A stretch of DNA of 64,000 bases from the NCBI GenBank assembly GCA_033439265.1, contig JAVTVX010000024.1, positions 1,364,001-1,428,000 on the forward strand. Reading direction: 5' to 3'. Position numbers and translations under genes: made by a program. The first letter of the stretch is position 1, and each line of letters opens with the position of its first letter. Positions 37,692 through 50,940 of the stretch are shown one piece after another. The notes beneath the pieces were generated by a model. The model saw nothing but the letters and a program-made list of their open reading frames with translations, was not told where the DNA came from and searched no databases. Origin of the DNA: Dillenia suffruticosa. Its lineage: Eukaryota; Streptophyta; Magnoliopsida; Dilleniales; Dilleniaceae.

Positions 37692-39779
37692 GGCCATGGC
37701 AACTTTATATTCATTCCTGTCTGAGATGCAATTTTGATTGCGTCATGCATTTGGGATGCCATGACCACAACCTAGCCCTTCTCGATGCCCTTTGGATCTA
37801 TGAATGAGTTGAAATCAACACTTAAACGTGGTTGAATGACGTACAAGGAGTGTTTGGTTGGATCTGCATTTTTTTTTTTTTAATTTTCCAGAAGAGCCAG
37901 TCTACCTGCAGTTCTCTGCTATCATCATTTATATACGGAAGAGGCGAGAACTTGTACCTATAAACAACCGTCCGAGCAGCCATTTAGGGAAGGCACACTG
38001 CATCAGAAATCTTATTTTGTTTATTGTAACATTATGTTTATGTCCTGTTAATAAACACTGCATGTGACATGAGGTACTTTTTGGCCAATGTTTGAGCTAA
38101 TAATAAATTTCTGTGAAAGAAAATTTGCTTTTCCCTAAGAAATGTGGGGAATTGTTGTCGTAAGGCATCTTCCTGGAAAAATTTAAGATTTATAGCAGTC
38201 ATGAGAATTGTAATTTGACCTAAATTTTGCAATTGAGGTTATCAATTATATAGTTAAGAGGGTCACCAGTGTTGCCGGATTTGAAATCTCTCTCTATCTC
38301 CCCCCGGCCCCCCCCAAAAAAATTCTGGTCAATCTGGAACCAGGCAAGTTTATACAACAAATGCTGCCTAAAATTTTCCAAAAAGACTGCATTTATGACT
38401 TACTGACCTAACAGGACCGGCCAGCCAATCTTTAGTGTGGGTGGACAAGCTCTCCTCGTCAAAGCCAACTCTTTTAACAACAGGCTGAGTTCTACCGTAC
38501 GACTGCTCCTTTTGAATACCTTGCTAGTCATTGCATTGGCCAATGGTTGTTAACAACACCAACCCCTTCAATAAATAAACGAAAAAAAATTAAAAAAACT
38601 ATCCAAGACTTTCCTTTTTCTATGGTTGGATTATGTTGGGACAAAAGGAGTGACTTAGACTTAAGCTTGGGTTAGCAAGTTGATGAGCTTAATATTCCTT
38701 GTCTCTGTTTTGGGTTGGAAATGTTTTTTTTTTTTTTTTTTTGCATTTGTGGATATCTTGAAAATTAGTCGGCAGTTTACATATTTATGATTATAAAATT
38801 AAATAAATCAAATCTTATATTATAATTTATTAAAAAAGAATATCTTTGATTTAAATAATTTTAAATTGATTAAAATATTTTTAAATCAAATAAAAATAAT
38901 TTAAAAATATATTGAGGTGATTTATTGATTAAAATTGTTGATCAAGCCTGGCCCGATCCATTTAGGTGGGGGCTTGAGCACAATAATTTGTTCGGTCTGA
39001 GCTAGACCCGGTCCAACCATGCTCCTGCCAACATTTGCTGAGTCAATCAACTCCAAAGAACAAACACCAAAAAGTAAAAGACATTCCTTTTCCATTCACT
39101 CCAAAAACGCATTTCATTGAGTTCTTCCTCTTCATTCATCCCCCTGTAAGTGCTAATAGTTTTGCTTTCCTTGTTGTAATCTTTGATCAAATCTTGGGGG
39201 TTTCTTTGTTTTCTTCTTGATTGATTTGTTTCATAGGAAATTAGAAAAAAAAACATCTGCAATGTGGGTTTCTTCTCACACTTTTTTGATAAAAGTGACT
39301 GAGCAGAGAACGAAAGGGTTTGTTAATTGTTGATCTATTGTCTGTAATGAGTTTAAGCATATGAATTTTTGAATTTAAGTCACAAGCTTCGATTTTTTTG
39401 ACTTGGGTTCTTGTGGACGGTTAGTCGATTGTGTATATTATTGACAATTGGTTAAAGTTAAGACAAGTGTTTTTATTATTTATAGATGGTGGTTGATCAT
39501 TTGAATTTTTGTTTCAAAAGGGTTATCTCGTGTGTTGGTCTCTTCTTGATAGAACTGATTTAGTAGTAGATTATTGCGCTACTTTATAGGATTGGAGATC
39601 GGGATGGTTTGAACAATTGTTGGTGCTGAACACGTTGACTTTGGGTTCTTTGATTATGGGTATCTTCAAAAGTGACTAGGAAGGAAAAGAAGCAGGTTTT
39701 GGGTTGCTGAAATCAAGATTTGTGGTTTGGTCCTTTTTGGTCTCGAGTGAACTGCAATTAGGTTATTTTTGGTTGAATT
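37692..39779. other. 3' UTR of M3 peptidase, spacer and leader of the first PP2A gene
   Basis: The peptidase transcript probably ends shortly after AATAAA at 38050-38055. A poly(T) run lies at about 38725-38742, followed by AT-rich DNA. The PP2A leader starts near 39050-39150. A donor CCCCCT/GTAAGTGC at about 39146 and an acceptor GAAGCAG/GTTTTGG at about 39693 suggest a 5' UTR intron of some 550 bases, common in plant B' genes. Confidence 0.5.
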
Positions 39780-41658
39780 ATGATTAAAAATTTACTTAAC
39801 AAGTTTCCCAAGAGATCGTCTAAATCAAGTGAAGCCCGTGATCACACTGCCACCACTTCTTCAAATGGTTCTACCATTTCCAGAAGCAATGATCGGGGAA
39901 AGTACAGGTTCGGAAGTTGCTACATAGGTTCATCTTCTGTTCCTAAATCCATTTCTGTTGTTGGACAAGACAGTGGGAACAATATTTCCCAAACTGTGGA
40001 ATCAAAAGTGAACGGATATTTAGTCAAAAGTTATTGTGAAGGATTGCCATGTTTTAGGGATGTTCCAAACTCTGAGAAAGAGAATTTGTTTGTCAAAAAG
40101 CTGAATTTGTGTTCTGTAGTATATGACTTTACTGATCCTGCCAAGAACCTAAAGGAAAAAGAGATCAAGCGGCAGGCATTGGTGGAGATGGTGGATTATG
40201 TTACATCTGTAAGTAGGAAATTTTCAGAATCTGAGATGGAAGAAATTGTAAATATGGTTTCTGAAAACATATTTAGGACACCGTCCCCTCAACCACATGA
40301 AATCAAAGTCCTACATGGCTTTGATATGGAAGAAGAGGAACCTCTATTGGACTTGTCTTGGCCTCACTTGCAACTTGTGTACGAGTTTTTTACGAGGTTT
40401 GTTGCCTCACCTGAAATGGATGCAAAGTTGGCTAAAGGATATATTGATCACTCTTTTGTGCTCAAGTTGCTAAATCTCTTTGATTCTGAAGATCCCAGAG
40501 AGAGGGAATATCTGAAAACCATTCTGCACCGTGTCTATGGGAAGTTTATGGTACACCGACCCTTCATTAGGAAGGCAATCAATAACATATTTTATCAATT
40601 CATTTTCGAGACTGAGAAGCATAATGGTATCACAGAACTTCTAGAGATTTTGGGCAGCATAATAAATGGTTTTGCTCTGCCGCTGAAAGAGGAGCACAAG
40701 CTTTTCCTTCTTCGGGCGCTTATTCCCCTTCACAAGCCAAAATGCTTGTTAATGTACCATCATCAATTATGTTACTGCATTATGCAGTTTCTGGAGAAAG
40801 ACAGCAGTCTTGCTGATACCATAATCAGAGGTTTATTGAAATATTGGCCTGTCACAAGTAGTTCAAAGGAAGTCTTGTTCTTAAGCGAGTTAGAAGAAGT
40901 TTTGGAAATGACTCAACTTCCAGAGTTCCATGGCTGCATGATACCATTGTTTCGCCAACTTGCTCATTGCTTGAACAGTCTTCATTTTCAGGTAATAAGC
41001 AATATATTTTGGTTCTTTTCTGTAAAGTGTGTTTCTATTGTGAATCATTTGTGCTGCTTATAACCATCATTTTAATTGTAGAGCATTAGGCCATGTGCTG
41101 CATTAGCTTTTTCCAGCATCTGAAATGCTGATTTTATCATGGATAAAAGAAGACAGTGGGAGGCATATACGCAGTTATATAACCTATGTTTAAATACCAA
41201 TTTCTTTCAACCTGGTAGGAGTGGCTTGCATGACCTAAAAAGGTCAATACTTGGACACAAATCCTTTATGAAATTTAATTGAAAATTTGTACTTACATTT
41301 TCAGGTGGCTGAGAGAGCACTGTTTTTGTTGAAGAATGAGCACATTGAGAATCTAATCAAACAAAACTGCCACTTTATTTTGCCAATTATCTTTACTGCT
41401 CTGGAAAAAAATGCTATAAACCACTGGAATCAGGCAGTGCGCAACTTGACACTTGATGTTCGAAAAATGTTTTCTGACCTTAACCCTCAGTTGTTTGAAG
41501 AATGCTTGCTCAAGTTCCTGGAGGATCAGTCGACAGAAGAAGCAATTAAAGCTGCACGTGAGGCTGCATGGAGATGTTTGGATGAAATTGCTGGAAAGAG
41601 AGCTACAACCACCGGAGTTTTGCTTTTCCCTCACATACAAATCTCTTGTCTGTCGTGA
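39780..41658 (+). CDS. PP2A B'/B56 regulatory subunit, copy 1
   Basis: Targeting subunit that selects substrates and location for the PP2A phosphatase trimer. There are two exons, 39780-40991 and 41305-41658 (CAG/GTAATA, TTTTCAG/GTGGCT), giving 521 residues. After a Ser-rich variable head ([20 protein letters not shown]), the conserved B56 HEAT-like core runs from about residue 80: [88 protein letters not shown] and [10 protein letters not shown]. It is close to the next gene, with the intron at the same place, so the two are tandem duplicates. It differs at several core sites, such as LLKN for LWNN in exon 2, and its last dozen or so residues ([12 protein letters not shown]) are unlike its partner. 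Confidence 0.93.
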
Positions 41659-44414
41659 AGTTATTCAGGGTGGACAAGCAATACCTCTTAGGGGGATTTG
41701 CTGTAACATCCCTCAAATTTGGATCGAGGGTTTATAAAATCTCTATTATGTTTCTGAATCAGATCATTCATGAATGACCAAATCTTTTCATTCTACTTCC
41801 AACTTTCAGATTATATTATGTAAAATTACTTAAGTCAATGTGAAACGGGCTGCCAATGCATTGGGAAATCAAATATACTACTCATGCTTCCAAGCTTGAA
41901 TCTTTACAGGAGCTTCAAAATCACAATCAGTATTCATTAGGAAAGAAAAGCATGGACATAGATATCTGGACCAGAGGGTTAGCTTTGCATTTGGTTTGAC
42001 CTGTGATTCATGGCAATCTCCATGCCAAATTTTCTTGTTTTTCAGAGTCTCCTTTGAGGGTACAAGGAGGACCCACTTATATAGGAAGTCTTTATTGTTA
42101 CAACATTAATCTTGTACGTCAATTAGCAGATATTAACTAATTCAGTTAATCTTATTGTACGGGGCAATTGGGGTTTTTAAAAAGAAAAGAAAGAAAAATG
42201 TTGGTTGAGGGGAAAAAAAGGTTGACCATACCAAATGTAAAATAGTGGAGGAAAAATTTACATTGTAGGTTGTGGCCATTTAGGCATGCTTTCAGTAGTG
42301 GGGAAGTAAAATCATTTGACCTTTTGCACTTGTGATGTTCCAAATAATTCTTCTGAGCCCAGTTTGTTCCCCATCCATTATGCTGGATAGGATTCTTATA
42401 TGAATATCCTATCTGTAGACTACATTGAAATTTAGTAAATTTGATTTTATGTCCTAAAGAGTGTTCCACTTTGGAAGATCTGGGTTTCAAGAATTGGGTA
42501 GGAGGGAAAATTTTCATGGAGATTGCATGCCTGGTAATTCTCTTTCCTTGATTACTATGGAATACGATTAAGCATATCCGAAGGAAAGGAGGAAGAGCTT
42601 CTGTAATTCTTGTACTCTGATTTTCCTTTTTCTTTTCTTTCTTTCTTTTTAAAGGAAAAGATTATAATTTTATTTATCATAGGTCAATAAAGACAATACT
42701 TTTATATCAAAATAAAATAAATATATTTGTACCAATTAAGAAAGCAAATTCTTAGCCACTTTAGATATTTTTATTTAACTCTTGATTTATATCATGTTTA
42801 CTAAAATTAAATTATTTATTATTAAACTAAAACTTAGAATAATTTTCATGGAAAAGAATTTAAAAAAATCAAACCATATCATTTCCATCACTATTTTCTA
42901 CACTCTCTTTGTGTTATGCTGGTTGGCAAATGCGGGCATAAAAGGAGTGGATAAGATTGGATTCAGAGCATAGCAAATTAGATGTCTTTAAGTCAACATC
43001 GAATCAAAGGTTTCAAACAAAACAATCTTCTCCAATCCCATACATTCTCATGGCAAAAATTTTGTTTTTTGATGCCAGATGCAAATTAATTTCAAGTAAA
43101 GATAAAAATATATTCCAGTTGAAGATGAAAAAAATCAAAAAAATAAAACTAATTAATGATAAAAAAGAGAGAAAGTAAAAAAGAAAGAGAAAAGATAAAG
43201 ATGAAAAAAAAATAAATAAATGAAAAGAAATAAAAGTAAAAAGATTTATTCAAATGTCTTCTTCGCTAACAAGAGAGACAGTTTTTTAACAAAAATAAAA
43301 AGAAAACATAAAAAAAAAAAAAAGAATAAGAGAGTAAATCGTAATTTCACATCAGCCGATAGGAAAAGTTAGGGCAGAAAGAAAAAAATTTTTGGAGCAT
43401 CTATAAATGAAAAAAATTTATTTCATACCTAAACGAAATTAGTTTTTCTGTGGCATCGGTAAAGAAAATTTTGCCTTAGTTCATCCCCATGATTCTAAAG
43501 TAGTGCAGCTGTCATGGGCTTCAGAGTCAAGAAGAGACGGAGAGACTTCCTTTTCTTCCTTTTTCCCTTCTCTCTACCCCTTATTTCTGTGAGCTTCCAT
43601 CGCACCAACATATCTATCACTCTTTCTAGAATTTCAATTTCTTAGCGATTGGAGGAGTCACAGACTGTTAAAGAATAGGAGCTTTGTAAGTATCAAAGAT
43701 TATATTCTTATTAGATTACGTATATTTTTTTCTTCCTATACATGGTATTAGTGATGTTTTCTGTATTTTGCAGATCATATCATTCATACCCGGATCTTGC
43801 AATCGTCAGATAAGCAACTTTGTTAACTTCGGAAAGTAACAGAAAATTAGTAACCCCATTATTTAGTCATGTCACAAAGTGGTAGACAGACACGGCAGGC
43901 TTATGATGTGTATTCCTAATTTAGAAATATTCTCATATTTTCGTTCTATTCTATGCTTATTTTTCCCAATTTCGTACTGATTCCTTATCTAGGTTTCTTA
44001 ATTTTTTGCCCAGAGAGTGAAGATTCTCGTACTTAACCTTAACCCCTTATGTAAGAAAAGAATCAATCTGATCTTTTTGACCATCAATCATGTGTTTCCT
44101 ATGTGGGGTTAGTTGACTATTGTGGTGGCTCTTCTTGGATCCAGATTGATACTGGTTTTGTACCTGGGGTTTCGATTTTTAGAATTAGGGTTTTGCGTCC
44201 TAATGTGAAGTGCAAAAGAGAATATTTTAATGGGGGTGTATGCATATTGTAAAACTATCTTTAAATTGGTTAACGAAGCCTTTATATTTCTTCTCTGATC
44301 GGAGAATATAAGGTTTTGTTCCTTGACATTAGTGGGTTCTGCTTCTGCTTGAAAGGGGCTTTTGGCAATAACTTCACAATTCAATAGGAGTGAATTTTTT
44401 TTGCTGTAGAAATT
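41659..44414. other. Intergenic region between the PP2A genes
   Basis: The left part is 3' UTR of copy 1. From 42600 to 43400 it is very A/T-rich with purine-rich low complexity (43100-43350). The promoter and leader of copy 2 occupy roughly 43480-44414. Donors and acceptors for leader introns are visible (GCTTT/GTAAGTAT near 43686, TTTTGCAG near 43773, and GCTGTAG just before the ATG at 44409). No other gene was seen. Confidence 0.5.
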
Positions 44415-47318
44415 ATGATCAAGCAAATACTTGGTAAGCTTCCTCGGAAGTCATCTAAGTCAGCTGAAAGTCGCGAATTTGTGGATGCGTCTACTTATTC
44501 TGCTGTCACTTCTACAAGTTCGAGGGCTGATGATCTTCTAGGTCAGAGAGTGGAGGACTGGCATGATGCAGAATCAGGATATGGTCTGGGAAATAAAAAT
44601 CGCATACCAAATGGCGCTCCGGTGTCTGCTACTTATGAAGCTTTGCCCGCTTTTAGGGATGTCCCAAGCTCTGAGAAGCAGAACTTATTCATAAGAAAGC
44701 TCAAATTGTGTAGTGTTGTGTTTGATTTCACCGACCCAACGAAGAATCTGAAAGAAAAGGACATCAAGCGGCAGACATTGCTTGAGCTTGTGGATTATGT
44801 TTCCTCAGCAAATGGGAAATTCACAGAGTCTGTCATGCAAGAAATTGTAAAAATGGTGTCTGCAAATTTGTTTAGGTCATTTACTCCTCAATCCCATGAG
44901 AGCAATAAGGTTGTAGAAGCTTTTGATATGGAAGAGGAGGAACCAATGATGGACCCTGCATGGCCTCACTTGCAAATTGTATATGAGTTTCTCCTGAGGT
45001 TTGTTGCTTCACCTGAGACTGATGCAAAGTTGGCCAAGAGGTATATTGATCATTCTTTTGTTCTCAAGTTGTTGGACCTTTTTGATTCTGAGGATCCAAG
45101 GGAGAGGGAATATCTCAAAACAATTCTTCATCGCATCTATGGAAAATTTATGGTACATAGGCCATTCATTAGAAAAGCTATCAACAACATCTTCTATCGC
45201 TTCGTTTATGAGACTGAGAAGCATAATGGTATTGCAGAGCTTTTGGAGATATTGGGAAGTATAATAAGTGGGTTTGCTCTGCCACTTAAAGAAGAACACA
45301 AGCTATTTCTTATTCGGGTGCTAATTCCCCTTCACAAACCAAAATGCCTGCCTATGTACCATCAGCAGCTATCTTATTGTATTGCACAGTTTGTCGAGAA
45401 AGATAACAAGCTTGCTGAGGTGGTTATAAAGGGTCTTCTAAAGTTCTGGCCAATTACAAACAGTTCGAAGGAGGTCATGTTTCTTAGCGAGCTGGAGGAA
45501 GTTCTAGAAGCTACCCAGTCTCAGGAATTCCAACAGTGCATGGAACCTCTGTTCCGCCAAATTGCTCGTTGCTTGAGTAGTCCACACGTTCAGGTAATAA
45601 GCAGATTTTGTGAAATAGATGATTGATATGTAGATTTATGTTTGTTTTCCTTATATTTCTTGTTTCTTTTGGCAGTACAAATAATTCATTAGTTGTGGGA
45701 CTAATTGTTACATTTTTCTTCAAGTTCCTTCCCCATGCCTCTGGAAAAGTGTTGGTTACTATCTTCTTCTTCTTCTTCATTTTGGTTGATGTCATGACCT
45801 GCTCGTCCTATTAAAGGGCCCTAGAAAGATCGCCATCTTTTGTTCGCTTTACTCTAAAGGGACCTGATAAGACGACTAGTTTGTCAAAGTGGTGATTGTG
45901 ACATCTTGTTCTCAGTTTTCGTCCTGCCTACCTGAAGACGCTGTCAAATATTTGGATTTCTGACTGACATTATTTCAAATTGAGGATGTTATTTAGAATC
46001 CTTTGAGCCAATAGTTCCCATTTGAGTATATAATGAATCTGATTCACTCCGATTCTTATTAGGCAATGGATTTCTAAATTTTCAGTTTTTTCCCCATGTA
46101 TGAGGTACTAAGATAAACGCGAGTTGAATATTCTGAACCTTGCCTTTTCCTAGTAGACCTGAAGCACTCCTTTCTTTTTCCCTATGTATGAGGTACTAAG
46201 ATAAACTCTAGTTGAATATTCTGAACCTTGCCTTTTCCTAGTAGACCTGAAGCACTCCTTTCTTACTAGCACAGCAGCAAAACATGATCGTAACATGTGG
46301 CTTATTAATATTTTTAGATATCATTGCATCACTTGGTCCAATTGGACTGTTTATACGAATTTTATTGGTATGACATGTAACTCAAAATAGCCAGACATGG
46401 ATGTAGATTCTTGTCCAAGCTAATTTTAAGGGAATAGATCAGATTGGTAAACAAAAAATTCATCTCATCTATCCAGCAGCAGTGTGCAGCTCATTGAAAA
46501 ATTATGAGATCAAACACCACAAGGCTTCTTCCCTTCCTAGAGGACGATGTCCTCTTACATTCTGTGGTTTGGTTGCAAGTTTGGTCCGCCTTTGGGCTTG
46601 ACCTAAATTATTGTCTTTCTATCTCCATGTGGTCATAGTAGCTTTTCTCTTATTAATAAGGTGAGTTGTGGCTTTGTATGGTACACAAAATAGATGTCGG
46701 GTTGTTTTGCTATAGTTTGAAGTTTGGTTGATTTTCATGTGTATAGAAGTTTTCTGTGCTAAGCTGTAACCAGAGTTACCTTGGTCAATTTGGAAAGTTT
46801 TGTATTAACATAGATACATTGATTTTTTTTTTTTTTTCCATTTTTTGGAGGGAAAAAAAAATCTCATTTTGAAAGTTCATTTTCTATCAAAGAAAATTGA
46901 GTTAACTTGATCAATTTGATTATTATTATTATTTTTTTAAGTTGTTCACAACAAATCCTCTGTTTTATTTCTTGAACCTGAATCAAAGTGACGGTTGCTC
47001 CTACAGGTGGCAGAGAGGGCTCTGTACCTTTGGAACAATGATCACATTGAGAACTTGATTAGACAAAATCTCAGAATCATTCTTCCCATCATCTTTCCTG
47101 CCTTGGAGAAAAATGCTCAGAACCACTGGAATCAGGTGGTGCTGAGCTTATCAAACAATGTCCGCAAAATCTTTGCTGATGTTGATCCAGAGCTATTTCA
47201 GGAGTGTTTGAACAAGTTTAAGGAAGATGAGGCAAATTCCGAGCAGATAAAAGCAAAACATGAAGCCAGGTGGAGGCGCTTAGAAGAGATTGCTGCAACA
47301 AAAGCGACAAGCAATTAA
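44415..47318 (+). CDS. PP2A B'/B56 regulatory subunit, copy 2 (gamma/eta/zeta-like)
   Basis: Regulatory B' subunit of protein phosphatase 2A, 496 residues from two exons, 44415-45593 and 47007-47318 (CAG/GTAATA, CTACAG/GTGGCA). The start [16 protein letters not shown] is the one I associate with the Arabidopsis gamma/eta/zeta group. The core carries the full B56 set: [97 protein letters not shown] and [20 protein letters not shown]. The tail is short ([11 protein letters not shown]). It looks the more conventional of the two tandem copies. The 1413-base intron holds an 88-base tandem duplication. Confidence 0.95.
46092..46267 (+). repeat. 88-base tandem duplication in the PP2A copy 2 intron
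   Basis: Two adjacent, almost identical copies of an 88-base block containing ATGTATGAGGTACTAAGATA and ending in AGCACTCCTTTCTT. The differences are few (CGCG versus CTCT and one C/T change), so the duplication is recent. Confidence 0.92.
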
Positions 47319-47895
47319 GCATCTCTCTCCATGCACACAACACTGCCCATCTGCAGTTGTAAGTTAGGAGGTTAAAATGCTTGATGGTGCTTAGCTCTTT
47401 TCCTCACAGCTCATCCCTTGAAGTTCGGATTTTCAGTACTCAAATGATCTGACATGCCTTCAACGTTGGGGAAGTTCTGCGAATTTTTGTGTATAATATG
47501 CAGAAAGACATGGGCAACAAGACACGTCGGAGCTAAAGCTGCTCACGTCATAGTAAGATATTTAGGTATTACAATTTTATTTTTCAAAAGGGTTTGCTTA
47601 AGGAAGGATTGCTTCATAGTTACTTTAAAGAGTTTGGTTTGCTGCTTACAAGACAATGTGATTTTACCATGCATATCCATTCATATGCACTTATTTTTTA
47701 TCTTAATTTATTGGGTTTTATTTGTTAATGTTTACCATTAGAGTTTCTATGAGGAGTGAAACTTTCCTTTAATGAAAATCCCATTTTACAGACATACTAT
47801 TGATGAAGATTCTAAATAGTTTCCGGGACAAAGAATATGTAAGTGCTGTCTTCTGACTAGTTTTATAGACAACTTTAAATCCTTTTCATCACAGA
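47319..47895. other. 3' UTR of PP2A copy 2 and short spacer
   Basis: Holds the end of the PP2A transcript and the flank of the neighbouring minus-strand pseudogene. Nothing else was seen. Confidence 0.5.
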
Positions 47896-48720
47896 TCACA
47901 CACTCATGAAGATTTTCCTAGATTTCCTCCTGAGGGGTGAGCAGATGAAGTTGCTATTATTGATGCCATTAGAGGGATTGGGTGTGACCTTGATCGGATA
48001 TGAAGCCATCATGTTTATCCCGCACATTCCTTCTGGATTTGCATGCATCTTCATTCTTACATATACCCGCCTTTCCCTGTCAGGTCCCCATGAGTTCTTC
48101 AGGATCCAATACATTTTGCCTTCTTTGGTTTTCCCATACCCTACTGCCGCAACTCCATGGTCTAGGCTGGTTCCACAGGTCCCGCTAGAGACTCCCTACA
48201 TCATTCAAAGGTTTCATGTCATTAGAAGCAGCCTTCTTTTGTACTTTCTAGAAAGATTGATTACCTCCAAATAGAACTGAAACTCTGGTCCTCCAGCTTC
48301 TATCGCAACTGATACTGGTTGCCACGAAACAGCTCTCACAAGGGCTTCTGTGTCATTTGGTGGAACATCTTTGTCATCATCCATGACTACCACGGGAAGT
48401 TCTGCAAAAAGAAGATTCCTCGTTTATTATTTGCATACAACATAAGACCATTGTTTTTGACATTAATCTGGTTCATAAGTTCTAACCTTATTATTGCATT
48501 GGTTGTCAGTTGCAGTATAAGGGTAATCGCCTTCGCTACTAATCTCACCATTTTCGACTGTATTTGAATGCCGAGTCCATCAACCCACCATTGCTGCCTC
48601 CATGCTCTGTCCTAGCACAGTCCACTAGCTCTTGTTCTGATAGAGAAATCGACTCTCCTGATCTTATTTTGTTAATCCCTTACACTGCAGCAACTGTGGA
48701 AAAAGCCCAGCGGCTCCATA
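47896..48720 (-). pseudogene. Papain-type (C1A) cysteine protease pseudogene
   Basis: Minus-strand pieces match plant papain-like proteases in order: SRWAFSTVAAV at about 48715-48683, [62 protein letters not shown], the active-site His block SLDHGVAAVGYGK, the Asn block YWILKNSWGPD and NPEGMCGINMMASYPIK. The copy is dead on several counts: the catalytic Cys of the GSCWAFS motif reads Arg (CGC at 48712-48710), a TAA stands at 48682-48680 where the family has Glu, the frame shifts after FKY, and the signal peptide, propeptide and N-terminal domain start are missing. Intron remnants with splice sites survive (for example TTTTTGCAG before the DVPPND exon), so it arose by DNA duplication, not retroposition. 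The exact subgroup is uncertain. Confidence 0.88.
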
Positions 48721-49583
48721 CACATCATGGAAAAAATAGTCCTTTTGAGTAACATGAAACATGTCCCATGCTTTCATCATTTATCTTATGTCTTGGACAA
48801 AATCCTAATTATAAAGTTAAAAACATAGATAATTTGATTTGACCAATCATGTCATCACCACAATTAAATCCTGCGGCGACCAAATCTTTTGATTGATAAT
48901 ATTGTAGAAGGTAGCTCGATATAGGAAATGATTAATTTTTTGACCATAAAATTGGGATTTTGCCTCCGTTTTGCCCAACAGCTTACCCGCAGGAACCTTG
49001 GTTTTTGACTGCAGTTAACTGCTCCTTTTTCTCTCTAATCCAGCGCAGCAGGCAAAGGGTCTATAACATGCTCGTTTACGGAGACATTGTCTCTGCTTGC
49101 GCGAATCATCATCATCTTAATTCCTGATACAGCTTAAAGTGATCGAAATTCTTCATTTGTCAAGTCTGCAAACTTGTTTACTCCAAGTTTGTAACTAGTC
49201 CTGGCGCTCATTGCTTGCATGGATGTAAACATTTTCCTTAAAGACTTGGTACCTTTTTATCAGTACATTGTTGGGACTCAATGGGGGATTTGAGATAAAG
49301 CCACTCTCTTTAGGTCTGTAGATGGTGAGCCATCTTTGTTTGAGTTGGAGCAGATTTGCTTCGGACCGGAGATCATTGTCTGTGACTTAAGTGTCCGAGT
49401 CATGGTTGTGTATGGCTAAGGATGTAAAAGATGAAGTAAGCTGAATCAATGGAATGGCAAAAGGAATGAAACGCACCTTTTTTTCCTCTGACGACACCAG
49501 TAGCGAGAAATGGTGGCTGTGCTCTCTCTTGATCCCCCACGTGCCTTATGTGCCTTTTCTCTAAAACTATATCATATAGCCAC

Positions 49584-49585
<2 letters not shown>

Positions 49586-49624
<39 letters not shown>
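49586..49624 (+). repeat. (GA)n microsatellite
   Basis: An uninterrupted GA/AG dinucleotide run of about 39 bases in intergenic DNA. Confidence 0.95.
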
Positions 49625-49628
<4 letters not shown>

Positions 49629-50305
49629 CTTAGAGGATTCTTAATTGGGGTTGGTCGATCGAGTCAACCATGAGCCCTGGCGAGAAATGAATATATATAT
49701 GTTCGGTTACTAGGCCTGACCACAGTTAATGCTCACTCTTGAAATCAAAACAGCATCACAAACTATGAGAGTTCTTGAAATGGTATGGTAGTTACTTTAA
49801 GCTAAGCTAAGGGTCAAAAATGACTTTAGCTCAACATCATTTTTGGTTCGGTTTAGAGTTTTTGACAAATATCTTTTAATTAGTCGAATAAAGTTTGAAG
49901 GGATACCAATGAACATTCGGTTTATTAGGATAAGATATTAAATCATTTAATTAAGTTTTAAGTTTAAAACTTGAAAATAGAATAACCATTTTTTAAATAG
50001 GATTTCCACTAAAATTTGGGCTGGATTGTATGTTCCGAATAATAAAGGTGATGAAAAAAGAAAAAGATTCCTACCCAAAAAAAAAAAGGAACAAAAATGG
50101 GAGTTTGAAGAGTTGGTACAATCCGGCTCCGAACCACTTTCACGTTTTATGGCTCAATCAATCAGACCTAACCAAGCCCATGAACTTGGCAACCTTCTCC
50201 AGCTCATTCAACATAGTTGAATGGGCCATCTGAGGCCCAATGATATCTCCAACCGCCCAAATTAATGGATATGAACAACGCATGGTGTCATAAATCCCCC
50301 CTCAA

Positions 50306-50510
50306 CCAATTAAATTTTTTTGAATCCAGTGAATGAACATTTTATTCTCTTAATTAGAAATCTCAAATTTAAACGATAAAAAAGATTTGAGAGAGTCAAC
50401 CCATAAAATGAGTCATACATAAAATGAACCATACAGTGCTTGAATCAGATTAATCGGGTAAAACTGAGATACCGATGATGAAAATAAATAAATAAATAAA
50501 TAAATAAATT
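50306..50510 (+). mobile_element. SINE copy, family with 61028-61202 and 63296-63470
   Basis: Shares with the other two copies the order: GTGAATGAAC-like head, TCTTAAT, AAATCTCAAATTT, CGATAAAAAAGATTTGAGAG, AGTCAACCC, CTTGAATCAGATTAATC, GAGATACCGATGATGAAAA and a tail, here (AAAT)n. Flanking near-repeats AAATCCCCCCTCAA (from 50292) and AAATTCCCCTCAA (from 50507) look like a target-site duplication. Confidence 0.7.
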
Positions 50511-50940
50511 CCCCTCAAGCAGACAATTGCTCTTGTGAATGAAAAAAATTTTATAATGCTTAGAAAAAAAAAAAAAAGAAAAGAAGAATCACAATAGATG
50601 GACCTAGAAACAGGATCAAGGATCAAAAAGATCCTTTAAATGAGAAAGGGGGTTTGATGCATTAGTAGCCTCCATCTGGAATCAAAGGGTTCTGACTGAA
50701 TAAGTAGTGCCCATTTATTTCTCTCCTCCTGTATCGTTATTAGGCTTACAAGCCTCCCTTCTAATAATAATAATAAAAATAAAAATCGACCAAATTGGAT
50801 GAGATCCAAATGTAGAACAATAAATATTAAATCATCACTCGATACGTAATATTTACTAAATATAGCAATCCGAAATTGTTGTTTTGTAAACAGAACCAGA
50901 TACTTAAAGAGAAACCATCAAGCAAAAGGTTATTGACAAG

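Larger units (their letters stand above)
48721..50940. other. Intergenic region between protease relic and BAHD cluster
   Basis: No gene is supported. It contains a (GA)n tract at 49586-49624 and a SINE at 50306-50510. The last 400 bases are AT-rich and should include the promoter of the frameshifted BAHD gene. Confidence 0.55.
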
